A DNA stretch of 64,000 nucleotides from Pseudomonas sp. S06B 330 (GTDB lineage: Bacteria > Pseudomonadota > Gammaproteobacteria > Pseudomonadales > Pseudomonadaceae), in assembly GCF_002845275.2 (NCBI RefSeq), contig NZ_CP088149.1, forward strand, positions 1,980,501 to 2,044,500, written 5' to 3'. The position numbers and the translations under genes are program-made. The notes beneath the pieces were generated by a model, which did no database searches, was not told where the DNA came from, and worked only from the letters and a program-made list of their open reading frames with translations. Shown here one piece after another: positions 18,754 through 27,788 of the stretch (its first letter is position 1; every line of letters starts with the position of its first letter).

Positions 18754-19035
18754 ATGCCGCGTCCCGCCTGGTCCCTGTTTGCCTATCAATTGATCGAGCC
18801 TGACGAACAGCTTGACCTGTTCGCCTGCCAGGAGATCCGCGTCCATCTTGTGGCCCGTCAGCTGGAGCTGGGAGGCTCGGCTGACCGTACACTGTGCGGC
18901 ACCTTGCTGCCGGCACAGCCGCGCTGGTCGACGGTCGAGCGCAGTATCTACCGTGATCGCCGCCTGTGCACGCTGTGCCGAGCCATTCTCGATGCCCAGC
19001 GCCGTGGCACGCGGCCGGTCTGGCCGCAGCTGTAA
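18754..19035 (+). CDS. Small cysteine-containing hypothetical protein
   Basis: This 93-residue soluble protein is of unknown function. It has Cys25, Cys48 (in TLCGTL) and a C-terminal CTLC pair (Cys72, Cys75). The last three could bind a metal ion such as zinc, although no complete known zinc-finger pattern is recognised. TTGGAG precedes the ATG at 18754, and 56 bp separate it from tesA. GC content and codon use look like the neighbours, so it is probably a real gene. A terminator is not evident after it. Confidence 0.7.
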   Translation: MPRPAWSLFAYQLIEPDEQLDLFACQEIRVHLVARQLELGGSADRTLCGTLLPAQPRWSTVERSIYRDRRLCTLCRAILDAQRRGTRPVWPQL

Positions 19036-19156
19036 CAGTTCGACATAGCCTTTCATCCTTTACCCCGCCTTCTGCGCCGCGGATTACTCCCGATTGTGCT
19101 GGGGGCGGTGTACAATCGTCGTCTTGACCTCACTGAATTAGCGAAGGATTTCCCGG

Positions 19157-20128
19157 ATGTTGCCGCGCTTTCCCGCCGTCACCCGTTGCCTGTCCCTGGC
19201 CGCCCTGCTGGCGGCAGGTCCCGCTGCTGCGCTGGAGTTCCCCCTGCCACAGCCTGGCGAAGACGTCATTGGCCAGGTCCAGGTGATCAAGGCCAAGTAC
19301 GAAGATACCTTCGCCGATATCGGCACTGCCAATGACCTGGGCTACCTGGAAATGATCGCCGCCAACCCGGGCGTCGATCCCTGGCTCCCAGGTGCCGGCA
19401 CCGAGATCATCCTGCCGACCCGGTTCATCTTGCCGCCGGGCCCGCGTGAAGGCATCGTCATCAACCTGGCCGAGTACCGCATGTACTACTACCCGAAAGG
19501 GCAGAACGTCGTGCACACCTACCCGCTGGGTATCGGTCGTGAGGGTTGGGGGTCGCCGATTGCCAACACTCGCGTCACCGCCAAGACGCCGAACCCGACC
19601 TGGACGCCACCGGCCTCGATCCGCAAGGAGCACGCCGCCGATGGTGACATCCTGCCGACGGTGGTGCCCGCGGGCCCGGATAACCCCTTGGGGCCGTACA
19701 AGTTCACCCTCGGTGTGCCGGGCTACCTGATCCACGGTTCGAATAAAAAGTTTGGTATCGGCATGCGCACCAGCCATGGCTGCTTCCGCATGTTCAACAA
19801 CAATGTGCTGGAACTGTCGAAGATGGCCCCGGTCGGTGTTGCGGTGCGCATCATCAACGAGCCGTACAAATTCGGCCTCAGTGCGGGCAAGGTTTACCTC
19901 GAAGCGCATACGCCGCTGGACGACAAGGGCGATCCATCGGTGGTCGACAAGCACACGGCGGTGATCAACGCTTTGCTCAAGCGTGAAGACCTGGCCAACA
20001 ACCTGCGCATGAACTGGGACATGGTCCGTGACGTGGTTGCCGCAGAAGACGGCATGCCGGTGGAAATTGCTGTGCCGACCACCGGCCAGCAACCGATGGT
20101 TTCCAGCGTACCGCTAGACATGCAATAA
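19157..20128 (+). CDS. L,D-transpeptidase (YkuD domain, ErfK/YbiS type)
   Basis: The 323-residue periplasmic enzyme has a signal peptide (cleavage probably after PAAA), a LysM-like N-terminal segment ending in GAGTEIILPTRFILP, and a YkuD catalytic domain with the motif HGSNKKFGIGMRTSHGCFRM (catalytic Cys in SHGCFR). The family either cross-links peptidoglycan through meso-DAP residues or attaches a Braun-type lipoprotein to peptidoglycan. The convergent oprI gene encodes an alanine-zipper lipoprotein, so attachment of a lipoprotein is an attractive but unproven role. A terminator hairpin follows. Confidence 0.93.
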   Translation: MLPRFPAVTRCLSLAALLAAGPAAALEFPLPQPGEDVIGQVQVIKAKYEDTFADIGTANDLGYLEMIAANPGVDPWLPGAGTEIILPTRFILPPGPREGIVINLAEYRMYYYPKGQNVVHTYPLGIGREGWGSPIANTRVTAKTPNPTWTPPASIRKEHAADGDILPTVVPAGPDNPLGPYKFTLGVPGYLIHGSNKKFGIGMRTSHGCFRMFNNNVLELSKMAPVGVAVRIINEPYKFGLSAGKVYLEAHTPLDDKGDPSVVDKHTAVINALLKREDLANNLRMNWDMVRDVVAAEDGMPVEIAVPTTGQQPMVSSVPLDMQ

Positions 20129-20148
20129 GCCCCAGGGGTGTTGCATCC

Positions 20149-20172
20149 GAGGCCTGCCATTGTGCAGGCCTC
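20149..20172 (+). terminator. Terminator of the L,D-transpeptidase gene
   Basis: A 9-bp perfect stem GAGGCCTGC/GCAGGCCTC with a 6-nt loop is followed by TTCGTTTC. It lies 20 bp after the stop codon. Confidence 0.7.
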
Positions 20173-20212
20173 TTCGTTTCTGGCGGTTGTCGGTAAGTTT
20201 CTGGTAGGCAAT

Positions 20213-20240
20213 AAAAAAGCCGACCCACAAGTGGGTCGGC
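20213..20240 (-). terminator. Terminator of oprI
   Basis: A 10-bp perfect stem GCCGACCCAC/GTGGGTCGGC with a 2-base gap at its centre is followed, on the minus strand, by six T residues (AAAAAA at 20213-20218 on the plus strand). It lies 25 bp beyond the oprI stop and is a strong intrinsic terminator. Confidence 0.85.
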
Positions 20241-20265
20241 TCCAAATAAAAATCCCGAGGGATAA

Positions 20266-20517
20266 TTACTTACGGCTGGCTTTGTCCAGCATACGCAGAG
20301 CGCGCTCGTTAGCTTCGTCAGCGGTCTGTTGTGCTTTTTGAGCAGCAGCCAGAGCGTCGTCAGCTTTGCGGTAGGCTTCGTCAGCGCGAGCTTGTGCACG
20401 AGCAGCTGCGTCTTCAGTAGCGGTCAGGCGAGCTTCGGTTTCTTTCGATACGCTGCTGCAACCGGTAGCCAGAACTGCGGCCAGAGCCAGAGCAGAAAAT
20501 TTCAGAACGTTGTTCAT
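20266..20517 (-). CDS. oprI: OprI, major outer-membrane alanine-zipper lipoprotein
   Basis: This 83-residue protein has a signal peptide with lipobox LATGC (lipidated Cys19), followed by a coiled coil of alanine-rich heptads ([35 protein letters not shown]) and the C-terminal RMLDKASRK. It is the Pseudomonas OprI/Lcr lipoprotein, a counterpart of E. coli Lpp. ATG 20517, preceded by GAAGGGGAA, is chosen over a start five codons upstream. Strong expression is expected from the family; a long AT-rich upstream region and a strong terminator fit this. Confidence 0.96.
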   Translation of the reverse strand: MNNVLKFSALALAAVLATGCSSVSKETEARLTATEDAAARAQARADEAYRKADDALAAAQKAQQTADEANERALRMLDKASRK

Positions 20518-21025
20518 CGTGTTCCCCTTCAAGGACTTTCTATTAAATAGCCATCTCTCAGCAAAGAGAAACTAGCCGGTGTACATAGTACCCATTACTT
20601 GTAGTAAGTAAACTGACAGAGCGCAAGAACTGCAAAAAAATACGCCTGTCCCGGGACCTACACAGCCTTTGTAAAAAAACTGTGAAGGTGCCGCCGCAGC
20701 GGCTGTAATCTAGTGTAGCAAGTGCGCTTTTTTGTTGAACTAACGGTGACTTAAAGTGTCATCCAACGTCTTAGCACTACAACATCCGGCAACTGTTCAG
20801 GCCGCTTTCCCGTTGCCTGGCTCGCTGGCGCAAGAGCACAATTTTTACGACCAGACGCCTTGAGCTTCCGGGCCCTGGGCGCCTACTATTTGTACGTGCT
20901 CTTTTGTCAGAGAACGACCAAGCTGTTCTTGCTGTCCAAACGGGCACGGGGTGGCGTAGAGGTTCCTTCGCCGGACAAACATCGGTAAGGTAGGGGTCAG
21001 ATCATAAGACCCGCGAGGAGTAGTG
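20518..21025. other. 508-bp gap between oprI and the GNAT gene
   Basis: No convincing coding sequence is seen. The part next to oprI (20518-20760) is A/T-rich and must hold the oprI promoter, but I could not choose one -35/-10 pair with confidence. An 8-bp inverted repeat AAGAGCAC/GTGCTCTT (20832-20839 with 20896-20903), followed by TT, brackets a GC-rich stretch. It could be the end of a small RNA or a terminator-like structure. The last 25 bp contain the ribosome binding site GAGGAG of the next gene. Confidence 0.5.
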
Positions 21026-21307
21026 ATGAGCGAGGCGTTGTCCATCCACCATGACCAGGCGGGTCATCAATTCGAGACCAGTGTGGACGGTCATCGTGCT
21101 TACCTGACCTACATGGACCTGGGTAAGCAAACCCTGGATATCTACCGCACCTTTGTTCCCAATGCGTTGCGGGGTCGGGGTATTGCCGCGGCTTTGACCG
21201 AGACGGCGCTGCAGTATGCAGAGGACATGGGCTACACCGTGATTCCTTCATGTTCTTACGTGGAGCGTTACATGGAGCGCCAGCAGCGGCACTCCACCAA
21301 GGCTTGA
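21026..21307 (+). CDS. GNAT-type N-acetyltransferase, NATD1/YjdJ-like
   Basis: The 93-residue protein is a minimal acetyltransferase-like fold. Residues FETSVDGHRAYLTYMDLG form the N-terminal strands. VPNALRGRGIAAALTETALQYAEDMGYTVIPSCSYVERYM contains the RGRGIA acetyl-CoA loop and the C-terminal CSY motif typical of the NATD1 family. The acceptor substrate is unknown. ATG 21026 is chosen over GTG 21023 because GAGGAG (21015-21020) has better spacing. Two hairpins follow. Confidence 0.85.
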   Translation: MSEALSIHHDQAGHQFETSVDGHRAYLTYMDLGKQTLDIYRTFVPNALRGRGIAAALTETALQYAEDMGYTVIPSCSYVERYMERQQRHSTKA

Positions 21308-21314
21308 GAATTGC

Positions 21315-21340
21315 GAAGGGCAGCGCTGACGCTGCCCTTC
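21315..21340 (+). terminator. Hairpin after the GNAT gene
   Basis: A perfect 11-bp stem GAAGGGCAGCG/CGCTGCCCTTC with loop CTGA lies 7 bp past the stop. No T-run follows, so termination may depend on the next hairpin. Confidence 0.55.
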
Positions 21341-21352
21341 AAATGAACAAAC

Positions 21353-21381
21353 AAAAACGCCGGGCAATGCCCGGCGTTTTT
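21353..21381. terminator. Bidirectional terminator between the GNAT and aroG genes
   Basis: AAAAACGCCGGGC pairs with GCCCGGCGTTTTT around an AAT loop. A runs on one side and T runs on the other let it act in both directions between the two convergent genes. Confidence 0.85.
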
Positions 21382-21392
21382 GTATCTGCCTG

Positions 21393-22469
21393 TCAGGCGC
21401 GGTTGCGCTTGGGCAGTACGTCCTTGAGCTTGGCGTGCATGCTGCGCAGGGTCTTCTCGGTGGCGTCCCAGTCGATGCAGGCGTCGGTGATCGAAACACC
21501 GTACTGCAGGTCATTGAGGTCCTTTGGAATCGCCTGGCAGCCCCAGTTCAGGTGGCTTTCTACCATCAGGCCGATGATCGATTGGTTGCCTTCGAGGATC
21601 TGGTTGGCGACGTTCTCCATCACCAGTGGCTGCAGGGCCGGATCCTTGTTGGAGTTGGCGTGGCTGCAGTCGACCATGATGTTTGGCTTGATCTTGGCCT
21701 TGGCCAGCGCCTGTTCGCACAGCGCGACACTGACCGAATCATAGTTCGGCTTGCCGTTACCACCGCGCAGCACCACGTGACCGTAGGCGTTGCCTTTAGT
21801 GGTGACGATGGAAACGCCGCCTTCCTGGTTGATACCAAGGAAACGGTGAGGGCTGGAAACCGACTGCAGGGCATTGATGGCCACGGTCAGGCCGCCATCG
21901 GTGCCGTTCTTGAAACCTACGGCCGAGGACAGGCCCGAGGCCATTTCGCGGTGGGTCTGGGATTCGGTGGTGCGTGCGCCGATAGCCGACCAGCTGATCA
22001 GGTCCTGCAGGTACTGCGGGGAGATCGGGTCAAGGGCTTCGGTAGCGGTCGGCAGGCCCATTTCTGCCAAGTCCAGCAACAGTTGACGTCCGATGTGCAG
22101 GCCGTCCTGAATCTTGAACGAGTCGTCCAGGTACGGGTCGTTGATCAGGCCTTTCCAGCCGACTGTGGTGCGTGGTTTTTCGAAGTACACGCGCATGACC
22201 AAGTACAGAGTATCGGACACTTCCGCGGCGAGGACTTTGAGCCGCTCGGCATATTCATGGGCCGCTTTGATGTCGTGGATCGAGCAGGGGCCGATCACCA
22301 CGAACAGGCGGTGATCCTTGCCGTCGAGAATATTGCGCACCACTTCACGGCCCGCAGTCACGGTCTTGAGCGCGGTGGCGCTGAGGGGGATTTCCTTCTT
22401 GAGCTGATCGGGGGTGATCAAGGTCTCGTTGGAGGCAACGTTTAGGTCATCGATCGGTAAATCAGCCAT
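21393..22469 (-). CDS. 3-deoxy-7-phosphoheptulonate (DAHP) synthase, type I
   Basis: This 358-residue enzyme condenses phosphoenolpyruvate with erythrose 4-phosphate, the first step of aromatic amino-acid synthesis. Family motifs are present: VVIGPCSIHD, MRVYFEKPRTTVGWKGLINDP, GARTTESQTHREMASGLSSAVGFKNGTDG, and IMVDCSHANSNKDP with metal and substrate ligands. It is of the E. coli AroF/AroG/AroH type. Which aromatic amino acid inhibits it cannot be read reliably, so no paralogue symbol is given. It stands alone, convergent with the GNAT gene. Confidence 0.95.
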   Translation of the reverse strand: MADLPIDDLNVASNETLITPDQLKKEIPLSATALKTVTAGREVVRNILDGKDHRLFVVIGPCSIHDIKAAHEYAERLKVLAAEVSDTLYLVMRVYFEKPRTTVGWKGLINDPYLDDSFKIQDGLHIGRQLLLDLAEMGLPTATEALDPISPQYLQDLISWSAIGARTTESQTHREMASGLSSAVGFKNGTDGGLTVAINALQSVSSPHRFLGINQEGGVSIVTTKGNAYGHVVLRGGNGKPNYDSVSVALCEQALAKAKIKPNIMVDCSHANSNKDPALQPLVMENVANQILEGNQSIIGLMVESHLNWGCQAIPKDLNDLQYGVSITDACIDWDATEKTLRSMHAKLKDVLPKRNRA

Positions 22470-22638
22470 CGTGTTACTCGTCAGGTCACGGGTGCCGGCC
22501 GCCAGCGATCCCCGTGCGGCGGAGCAGCAAGATTGTACGCAGCGGGGAGCCGAACCTTAGCGCGTTACACCGTGGCTCGACAATGGGTAGAGGCCGCTTT
22601 CCTGCGTGTGAAAGCCTGCAGGGGCAGGGTTTTTCGCC

Positions 22639-23085
22639 TTAAATGAGAATCTGTCGGGTATGCGTGGCCTCAAGGCTGGCCTCGGAGAACTCATTGGCGT
22701 GCAGACTGACCCATTGCTGAGCGAGGATCTCGAGGTCGCCAGGCGCGGCTTCGCTTTGCGCCTGCTGCTGGTAGAGGTGCTGGATCTGGCAGACCTGCTC
22801 GCTCATTCGTGCACCGAACAGGGCCTGTTCATCGATGAAGGCGATGCCCACCCGGTAGCCCTCCTGCTGCTTCTGGCACCAGGCTACGTAACCGGGATAG
22901 CGGGCGTTTTCACCCAGGGAGGGAATGATCATTTCCACGGCCATGCCGCGGCGGTAGGCGCGGGGGTGGTTGCAGGCGATACCACCCAGGCTGATAGTGT
23001 GCAGCCGTTGGCGAAACAGACTTGGCGACTGGCGAAGGGCCAGCTCGACCGGGACATCGTCCGGGTGGGACAGAAAACCGCGCAT
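22639..23085 (-). CDS. PilZ domain-containing protein with degenerate ligand motif
   Basis: The 148-residue protein looks like a PilZ domain (about residues 10-95). VPVELAL and FRQRLHTISLGGIACNHPRAYRRGMAVEMIIPSLG form the barrel strands and YRVGIAFID closes the domain. PilZ domains usually bind cyclic di-GMP through an RxxxR motif and [D/N]xSxxG. Here the second motif reads TISLGG, lacking the acidic/amide first residue, and a clear RxxxR is not seen at the N-terminus. It may bind poorly or act as a protein adaptor. The C-terminal 50 residues are helical and glutamine-rich. Confidence 0.75.
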   Translation of the reverse strand: MRGFLSHPDDVPVELALRQSPSLFRQRLHTISLGGIACNHPRAYRRGMAVEMIIPSLGENARYPGYVAWCQKQQEGYRVGIAFIDEQALFGARMSEQVCQIQHLYQQQAQSEAAPGDLEILAQQWVSLHANEFSEASLEATHTRQILI

Positions 23086-23201
23086 GGTCGACTCCGTGTC
23101 GATTTTTTGACCTTGTTCGCCTCAGTATAGTGACGGTTGGTAAAACGGTTGATTTGCGTGAAAAAAAAGTGAACAAAAAATTAACGCTTGAGGAGAGCAG
23201 A

Positions 23202-24149
23202 ATGAACACTAGCAGTCCACGAATTGGCATCATCGGCACCGGCGCCATTGGCGGCTTTTACGGCGTGATGCTGGCCAGAGCGGGATTCGACGTGCATTTT
23301 CTCCTGCGTAGCGAGTTTGACGCCATCAATGAACATGGCATACGGATCGAGAGCGCCGTACACGGAACGCTGCAGATGCCCGTGCAGGCGTATGCCGATG
23401 TCGCCGACATGCCGCCCTGTGACTGGCTGTTGGTGGGTACCAAAACCACCAGCAATGTCGACATGGCGCCCATTATCGCCAAGGCCGCTGCCAGCGATGG
23501 CAAAGTGGTGCTGTTGCAGAATGGCCTGGGTGTTGAGAAGGGCCTGCGCCCGCTGCTGCCCGATAATCTGCATTTGCTTGGGGGCTTGTGTTTTATCTGT
23601 GCTCACCGCGAGGCGCCTGGGGTAGTTCGTCACCAGGCCTTGGGGGCGGTAAACCTGGGCTATCACAGCGGACCGGCAACCGATGCCGTCGTGCGTCAGA
23701 ATATTGCCGAGGCCGGTGCCGACCTGTTCCGGCAAGCGGGCATCGATGCCAAGGCCATGGCTAACCTGGCTCAGGCTCGCTGGCAGAAGCTGGTGTGGAA
23801 TGTGCCCTACAACGGTCTGTCGGTAATGCTGGGTGCCAGCACCACGCCATTGATGGCCGATCCGCACAGTCGCGAGCTGATCCAGGCGATAATGGCCGAA
23901 GTGGTGGAGGGCGCGCGCAGCTGTGGCCACACAATGCCTGAGGGCTATGCTGAGCAGCTGTTTAGCATGACGGAAAAGATGCCGGACTACTGGCCAAGCA
24001 TGTACCACGACTTTACCCAGAAGCGACCTTTGGAGTTGGCGGCGATCTATGTTGAGCCGTTGGTGCGGGCGCGCAAAGCCGGTTGCAGTTTGCCGCGTAT
24101 CGAGGCGCTGTATCAGTCGCTGGCGTTTATTGACCGGCATAATCGCTAG
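23202..24149 (+). CDS. Ketopantoate reductase family protein (PanE-like)
   Basis: The 315-residue protein is an NADP-dependent 2-dehydropantoate 2-reductase family member. It has the N-terminal GTGAIGGFYGVMLARAG nucleotide loop, the conserved KTTSN and LLQNGLGVE segments, and the C-terminal KLVWNVPYNGLSVML with the catalytic Lys and Asn. The family reduces ketopantoate to pantoate for coenzyme A synthesis, but many genomes carry several paralogues with other substrates, so the panE symbol is withheld. ATG 23202 follows a GAGGAGAG ribosome binding site. A REP element follows it. Confidence 0.85.
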   Translation: MNTSSPRIGIIGTGAIGGFYGVMLARAGFDVHFLLRSEFDAINEHGIRIESAVHGTLQMPVQAYADVADMPPCDWLLVGTKTTSNVDMAPIIAKAAASDGKVVLLQNGLGVEKGLRPLLPDNLHLLGGLCFICAHREAPGVVRHQALGAVNLGYHSGPATDAVVRQNIAEAGADLFRQAGIDAKAMANLAQARWQKLVWNVPYNGLSVMLGASTTPLMADPHSRELIQAIMAEVVEGARSCGHTMPEGYAEQLFSMTEKMPDYWPSMYHDFTQKRPLELAAIYVEPLVRARKAGCSLPRIEALYQSLAFIDRHNR

Positions 24150-24190
24150 GGTGCACTGTGGGGCTGCTTCGCGCCAAGCGCGGGCCGGCC

Positions 24191-24217
24191 CATCGCCGGC
24201 AAACCCGGCTCTCACAA
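24191..24217. repeat. REP element (CATCGCCGGCAA type)
   Basis: A copy of the repeat CATCGCCGGCAAACCCGG continuing into CTCTCACAA lies between the reductase and nucleotidase genes. The upstream GC-rich palindromic stretch (24159-24190) is a partly degenerate partner. Confidence 0.6.
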
Positions 24218-24252
24218 TCACCACAGCCTGACAGGCCGATGAGGAGTAATCC

Positions 24253-25161
24253 ATGAGCAAGAGCCTCGGCGATAAACTGGTGGTCGCCATCTCCTCGCGA
24301 GCCCTGTTCGACCTGAGTGAAAGCCATCGCCTGTATTTGGCGCAAGGGGTCGAAGCCTACCGTCAATATCAGATCGAGCACGAAGACGAAGTGCTGGAGC
24401 CCGGTGATGCTTTTCCGCTGGTGCAGAAGCTGTTGGGGCTCAATGCCCATCTCGGCCAACCACGGGTTGAAGTCGTGTTGGTGTCGCGCAATAGCGCCGA
24501 TACCGGCCTGCGGGTGTTCAACTCGATCGAGCATCATGGCCTGGGGATCTATCGCGCCGCCTTTGTCGGCGGGCGCAGCCCTTATCCTTACCTGGCGGCC
24601 TTTGGTTGTCATTTGTTCCTCTCCACCGATGCTGACGATGTGCGTAGCGCGCTTGAGGCCGGTTTCGCTGCAGCGACGATCCTTTCCGGAGGGGCGCGTC
24701 GAGCCGCCAGCGATGAGCTGCGGATCGCGTTTGACGGTGATGCGGTGTTGTTCTCTGACGAGTCTGAACGGGTCTATCAATTGGGTGGGCTGGAGGCGTT
24801 CCAGGCTAGCGAACGGCAGTCGGCGCGTGAGCCTTTGCGCGGTGGCCCCTTCAAGCCGTTTCTCGCTGCACTAAACCTGTTGCAGAAGGAGTTTCCCGAA
24901 GGGACTTGTCCGATTCGTACGGCTTTGGTCACCGCCCGTTCAGCGCCCGCTCATGAACGCGTGATCCGAACCTTGCGTGAGTGGGATATCCGCCTCGACG
25001 AGTCACTGTTTCTCGGTGGCCTGGACAAGTCGGCGTTCTTAGAAGCGTTCGCTGCCGATGTGTTTTTCGATGACCAGGCTGGTCATTGCGAGCGCGCGCG
25101 CAGTGTCGTGGCAACCGGTCATGTGCCCCATGGCATCAGCAATGAACCGACGCTGGGCTAG
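24253..25161 (+). CDS. 5'-nucleotidase
   Basis: This 302-residue protein matches the cytosolic 5'-nucleotidase I (NT5C1-like) family, which dephosphorylates nucleoside monophosphates. The sequence shows VVAISSRALFDLSESHRLYL at the N-terminus and VVLVSRNSADTGLRVFNSIEHHGL. It then has GRSPYPYL, HLFLSTDADDV, IAFDGDAVLFSDESE and LGGLDKSAFL..FFDDQAGHCE, matching the haloacid-dehalogenase-like loops of the family. GAGGAG precedes the ATG at 24253. It is separate from the following stress-protein gene by 93 bp. Confidence 0.87.
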   Translation: MSKSLGDKLVVAISSRALFDLSESHRLYLAQGVEAYRQYQIEHEDEVLEPGDAFPLVQKLLGLNAHLGQPRVEVVLVSRNSADTGLRVFNSIEHHGLGIYRAAFVGGRSPYPYLAAFGCHLFLSTDADDVRSALEAGFAAATILSGGARRAASDELRIAFDGDAVLFSDESERVYQLGGLEAFQASERQSAREPLRGGPFKPFLAALNLLQKEFPEGTCPIRTALVTARSAPAHERVIRTLREWDIRLDESLFLGGLDKSAFLEAFAADVFFDDQAGHCERARSVVATGHVPHGISNEPTLG

Positions 25162-25254
25162 GGCGTACAGGTCGGGCGCTGGACGGAGCGGCACGGTATC
25201 AGCGCGCTGCTAAGCTGAAGCTTGCTCTGCCTAGACGGCAGTCAAGGAGGTCGA

Positions 25255-25752
25255 ATGATCCGTTCCATGCTGTATGCCACTGACCTCGGTGTATACGCGC
25301 CTTTTGTCATGCAACACGCGCTGGCGCTGGCGCGTACCTTCAATGCAGAGCTTTATGTGATTCATGCGGTCGAACCCATGGGGCAGTTTGCCGAGTCCCT
25401 GCTGCAGAGTTACCTGGATGAACAGACCCTGGATCAGTTGCACAGTCAGGGGGTCAACAACGTCATGGCCAACATTGAGCAGAAAGTCCTGGAAAACTTT
25501 CGTGATGAATTAGGTGAAGAAGCCGACCTGGCGCTGATCAAGGCAGTGCGCGTGCGTCAGGGCGATCCGGCCCAGGTGATCCTTGAGCAGGCCCAGCGCC
25601 TGAGTGTTGATCTGCTGATCTTTGGCAGTCATAGCCAGGGCGCGGGGGTTGATATTCCCATTGGCCGCACGGCCGTGCGCCTGTTGCAGCTGTCCCCGGT
25701 TCCGATCTACATGGTGCCTTTAGCCCAGCACTTGGGGCGTAGGAAGGCGTAA
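25255..25752 (+). CDS. Universal stress protein, single domain
   Basis: The 165-residue protein is one UspA domain. It begins MIRSMLYATDLG and ends with IFGSHSQGAGVDIPIGRTAVRLLQLSPVPIYMVP, which contains the ATP-binding G-x2-G-x9-G-S/T-like loop. Such proteins bind nucleotides and respond to stress or growth arrest; the specific role is unknown. ATG 25255 is chosen because it follows AAGGAGG perfectly. cysB starts 124 bp downstream beyond an A/T-rich promoter-like region. Confidence 0.9.
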   Translation: MIRSMLYATDLGVYAPFVMQHALALARTFNAELYVIHAVEPMGQFAESLLQSYLDEQTLDQLHSQGVNNVMANIEQKVLENFRDELGEEADLALIKAVRVRQGDPAQVILEQAQRLSVDLLIFGSHSQGAGVDIPIGRTAVRLLQLSPVPIYMVPLAQHLGRRKA

Positions 25753-25867
25753 GCCTGCGTTGCCGGCGGATTCCCGCTAGACTGCTAAAATAGTTCTAGA
25801 TTTATTCTTCAAACCACTAATATAGTTATAAATCGTCGCTGCTGCCGGTGACGCCCAGCTGATTTGA

Positions 25868-26851
<984 letters not shown>

Positions 26852-26870
26852 AGCTTCAAGCTGTAAGAAA

Positions 26871-26894
26871 AAGCAGTCCGCGTGCGGGCTGCTT
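26871..26894 (+). terminator. Terminator of cysB
   Basis: AAGCAGTCCGC pairs with GCGGGCTGCTT (one G-T pair) across a GT loop and is followed by a run of T residues to 26900. It is a strong intrinsic terminator 19 bp after the cysB stop. Confidence 0.85.
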
Positions 26895-26924
26895 TTTTTT
26901 GGCTTGACGCTTACAGCGTGCAGC

Positions 26925-27659
26925 TCAATTTTTTGCGATCAGATTGCCGGCATGCAGGCCGCATTCCTTTTGAGTCGACTCTTCCCACCACCAGCGACCT
27001 TCACGTTCGTGCTGGTTGGGCAGTACCGGGCGGGTGCAAGGCTCGCAACCGATGCTAATGAAGCCGCGCTCGTGCAAGCTGTTGTAGGGCAGCTCAAGCA
27101 TGCGGATATAGCCCCAGACCTCTTCGCTGGTCATCTGTGCCAGCGGGTTGAATTTGTACAGCGTGTGCTCGGGTGTCGAGAACGCGCTGTCGATTTCCAG
27201 TGCCGCCACCTGGCTGCGGGTGCCCGGGCTCTGGTCGCGACGCTGGCCGGTGGCCCAGGCGCTGACGGTGCTCAATTTACGCCGCAGTGGCTCGATCTTG
27301 CGGATGCCGCAGCATTCGCCATGGCCGTCTTTGTAGAAGCTGAACAGACCCTTTTCCTTGACGAAAGGGTCGAGCTTGCTGCGGTCGGGCGAGAGAATCT
27401 CAATCGGCAGGTTGTAGTGCTCGCGTACCTGGTCAATGAACCGATAGGTCTCCGGGTGCAGGCGACCGGTGTCGAGGCTGAACACCTTGACGTTCTTGTT
27501 CAGCTTCCAGGCCATGTCCACCAGCACCACGTCTTCGGCGCCGCTGAAGGAGATCCACAGGTCATCGCCAAAGTGCTCGAAGGCAAGCTTGAGGATGTCT
27601 TGCGGGGACTTGGTGGCATAAGTCGCGGCCAGGGCGGCGACGTCGAAGGGTTGGCTCAT
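26925..27659 (-). CDS. cysH: CysH, assimilatory adenylyl-sulfate reductase
   Basis: This 244-residue enzyme reduces activated sulfate to sulfite with thioredoxin. It has the PAPS-reductase fold motifs [17 protein letters not shown] and [12 protein letters not shown], the C-terminal catalytic KECGLH, and the cysteine pairs ECCGIRK and CEPC that bind a [4Fe-4S] cluster. By family knowledge the cluster indicates a preference for APS over PAPS. ATG 27659 (MSQPFDV) is preferred over an ATG six codons upstream. It diverges from thrH and converges on cysB. Confidence 0.96.
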   Translation of the reverse strand: MSQPFDVAALAATYATKSPQDILKLAFEHFGDDLWISFSGAEDVVLVDMAWKLNKNVKVFSLDTGRLHPETYRFIDQVREHYNLPIEILSPDRSKLDPFVKEKGLFSFYKDGHGECCGIRKIEPLRRKLSTVSAWATGQRRDQSPGTRSQVAALEIDSAFSTPEHTLYKFNPLAQMTSEEVWGYIRMLELPYNSLHERGFISIGCEPCTRPVLPNQHEREGRWWWEESTQKECGLHAGNLIAKN

Positions 27660-27788
27660 CAGGCGGCTTCCGGTCATTGAATGGCGCTTGGCGCTCGTAA
27701 TGGCTCGATCTTAACAAAAATTGCTCGGGCAGACGCCGCACATGTAGAGTGCGGCTTCCCATTTTTGGCGTTGTTCGAGGAGTGTGCT

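Noticed and set aside
20845..21045. A 66-codon minus-strand open frame in the oprI-GNAT gap.
   Set aside because: It overlaps the start of the GNAT gene, lacks a ribosome binding site and has no recognisable composition for a protein.
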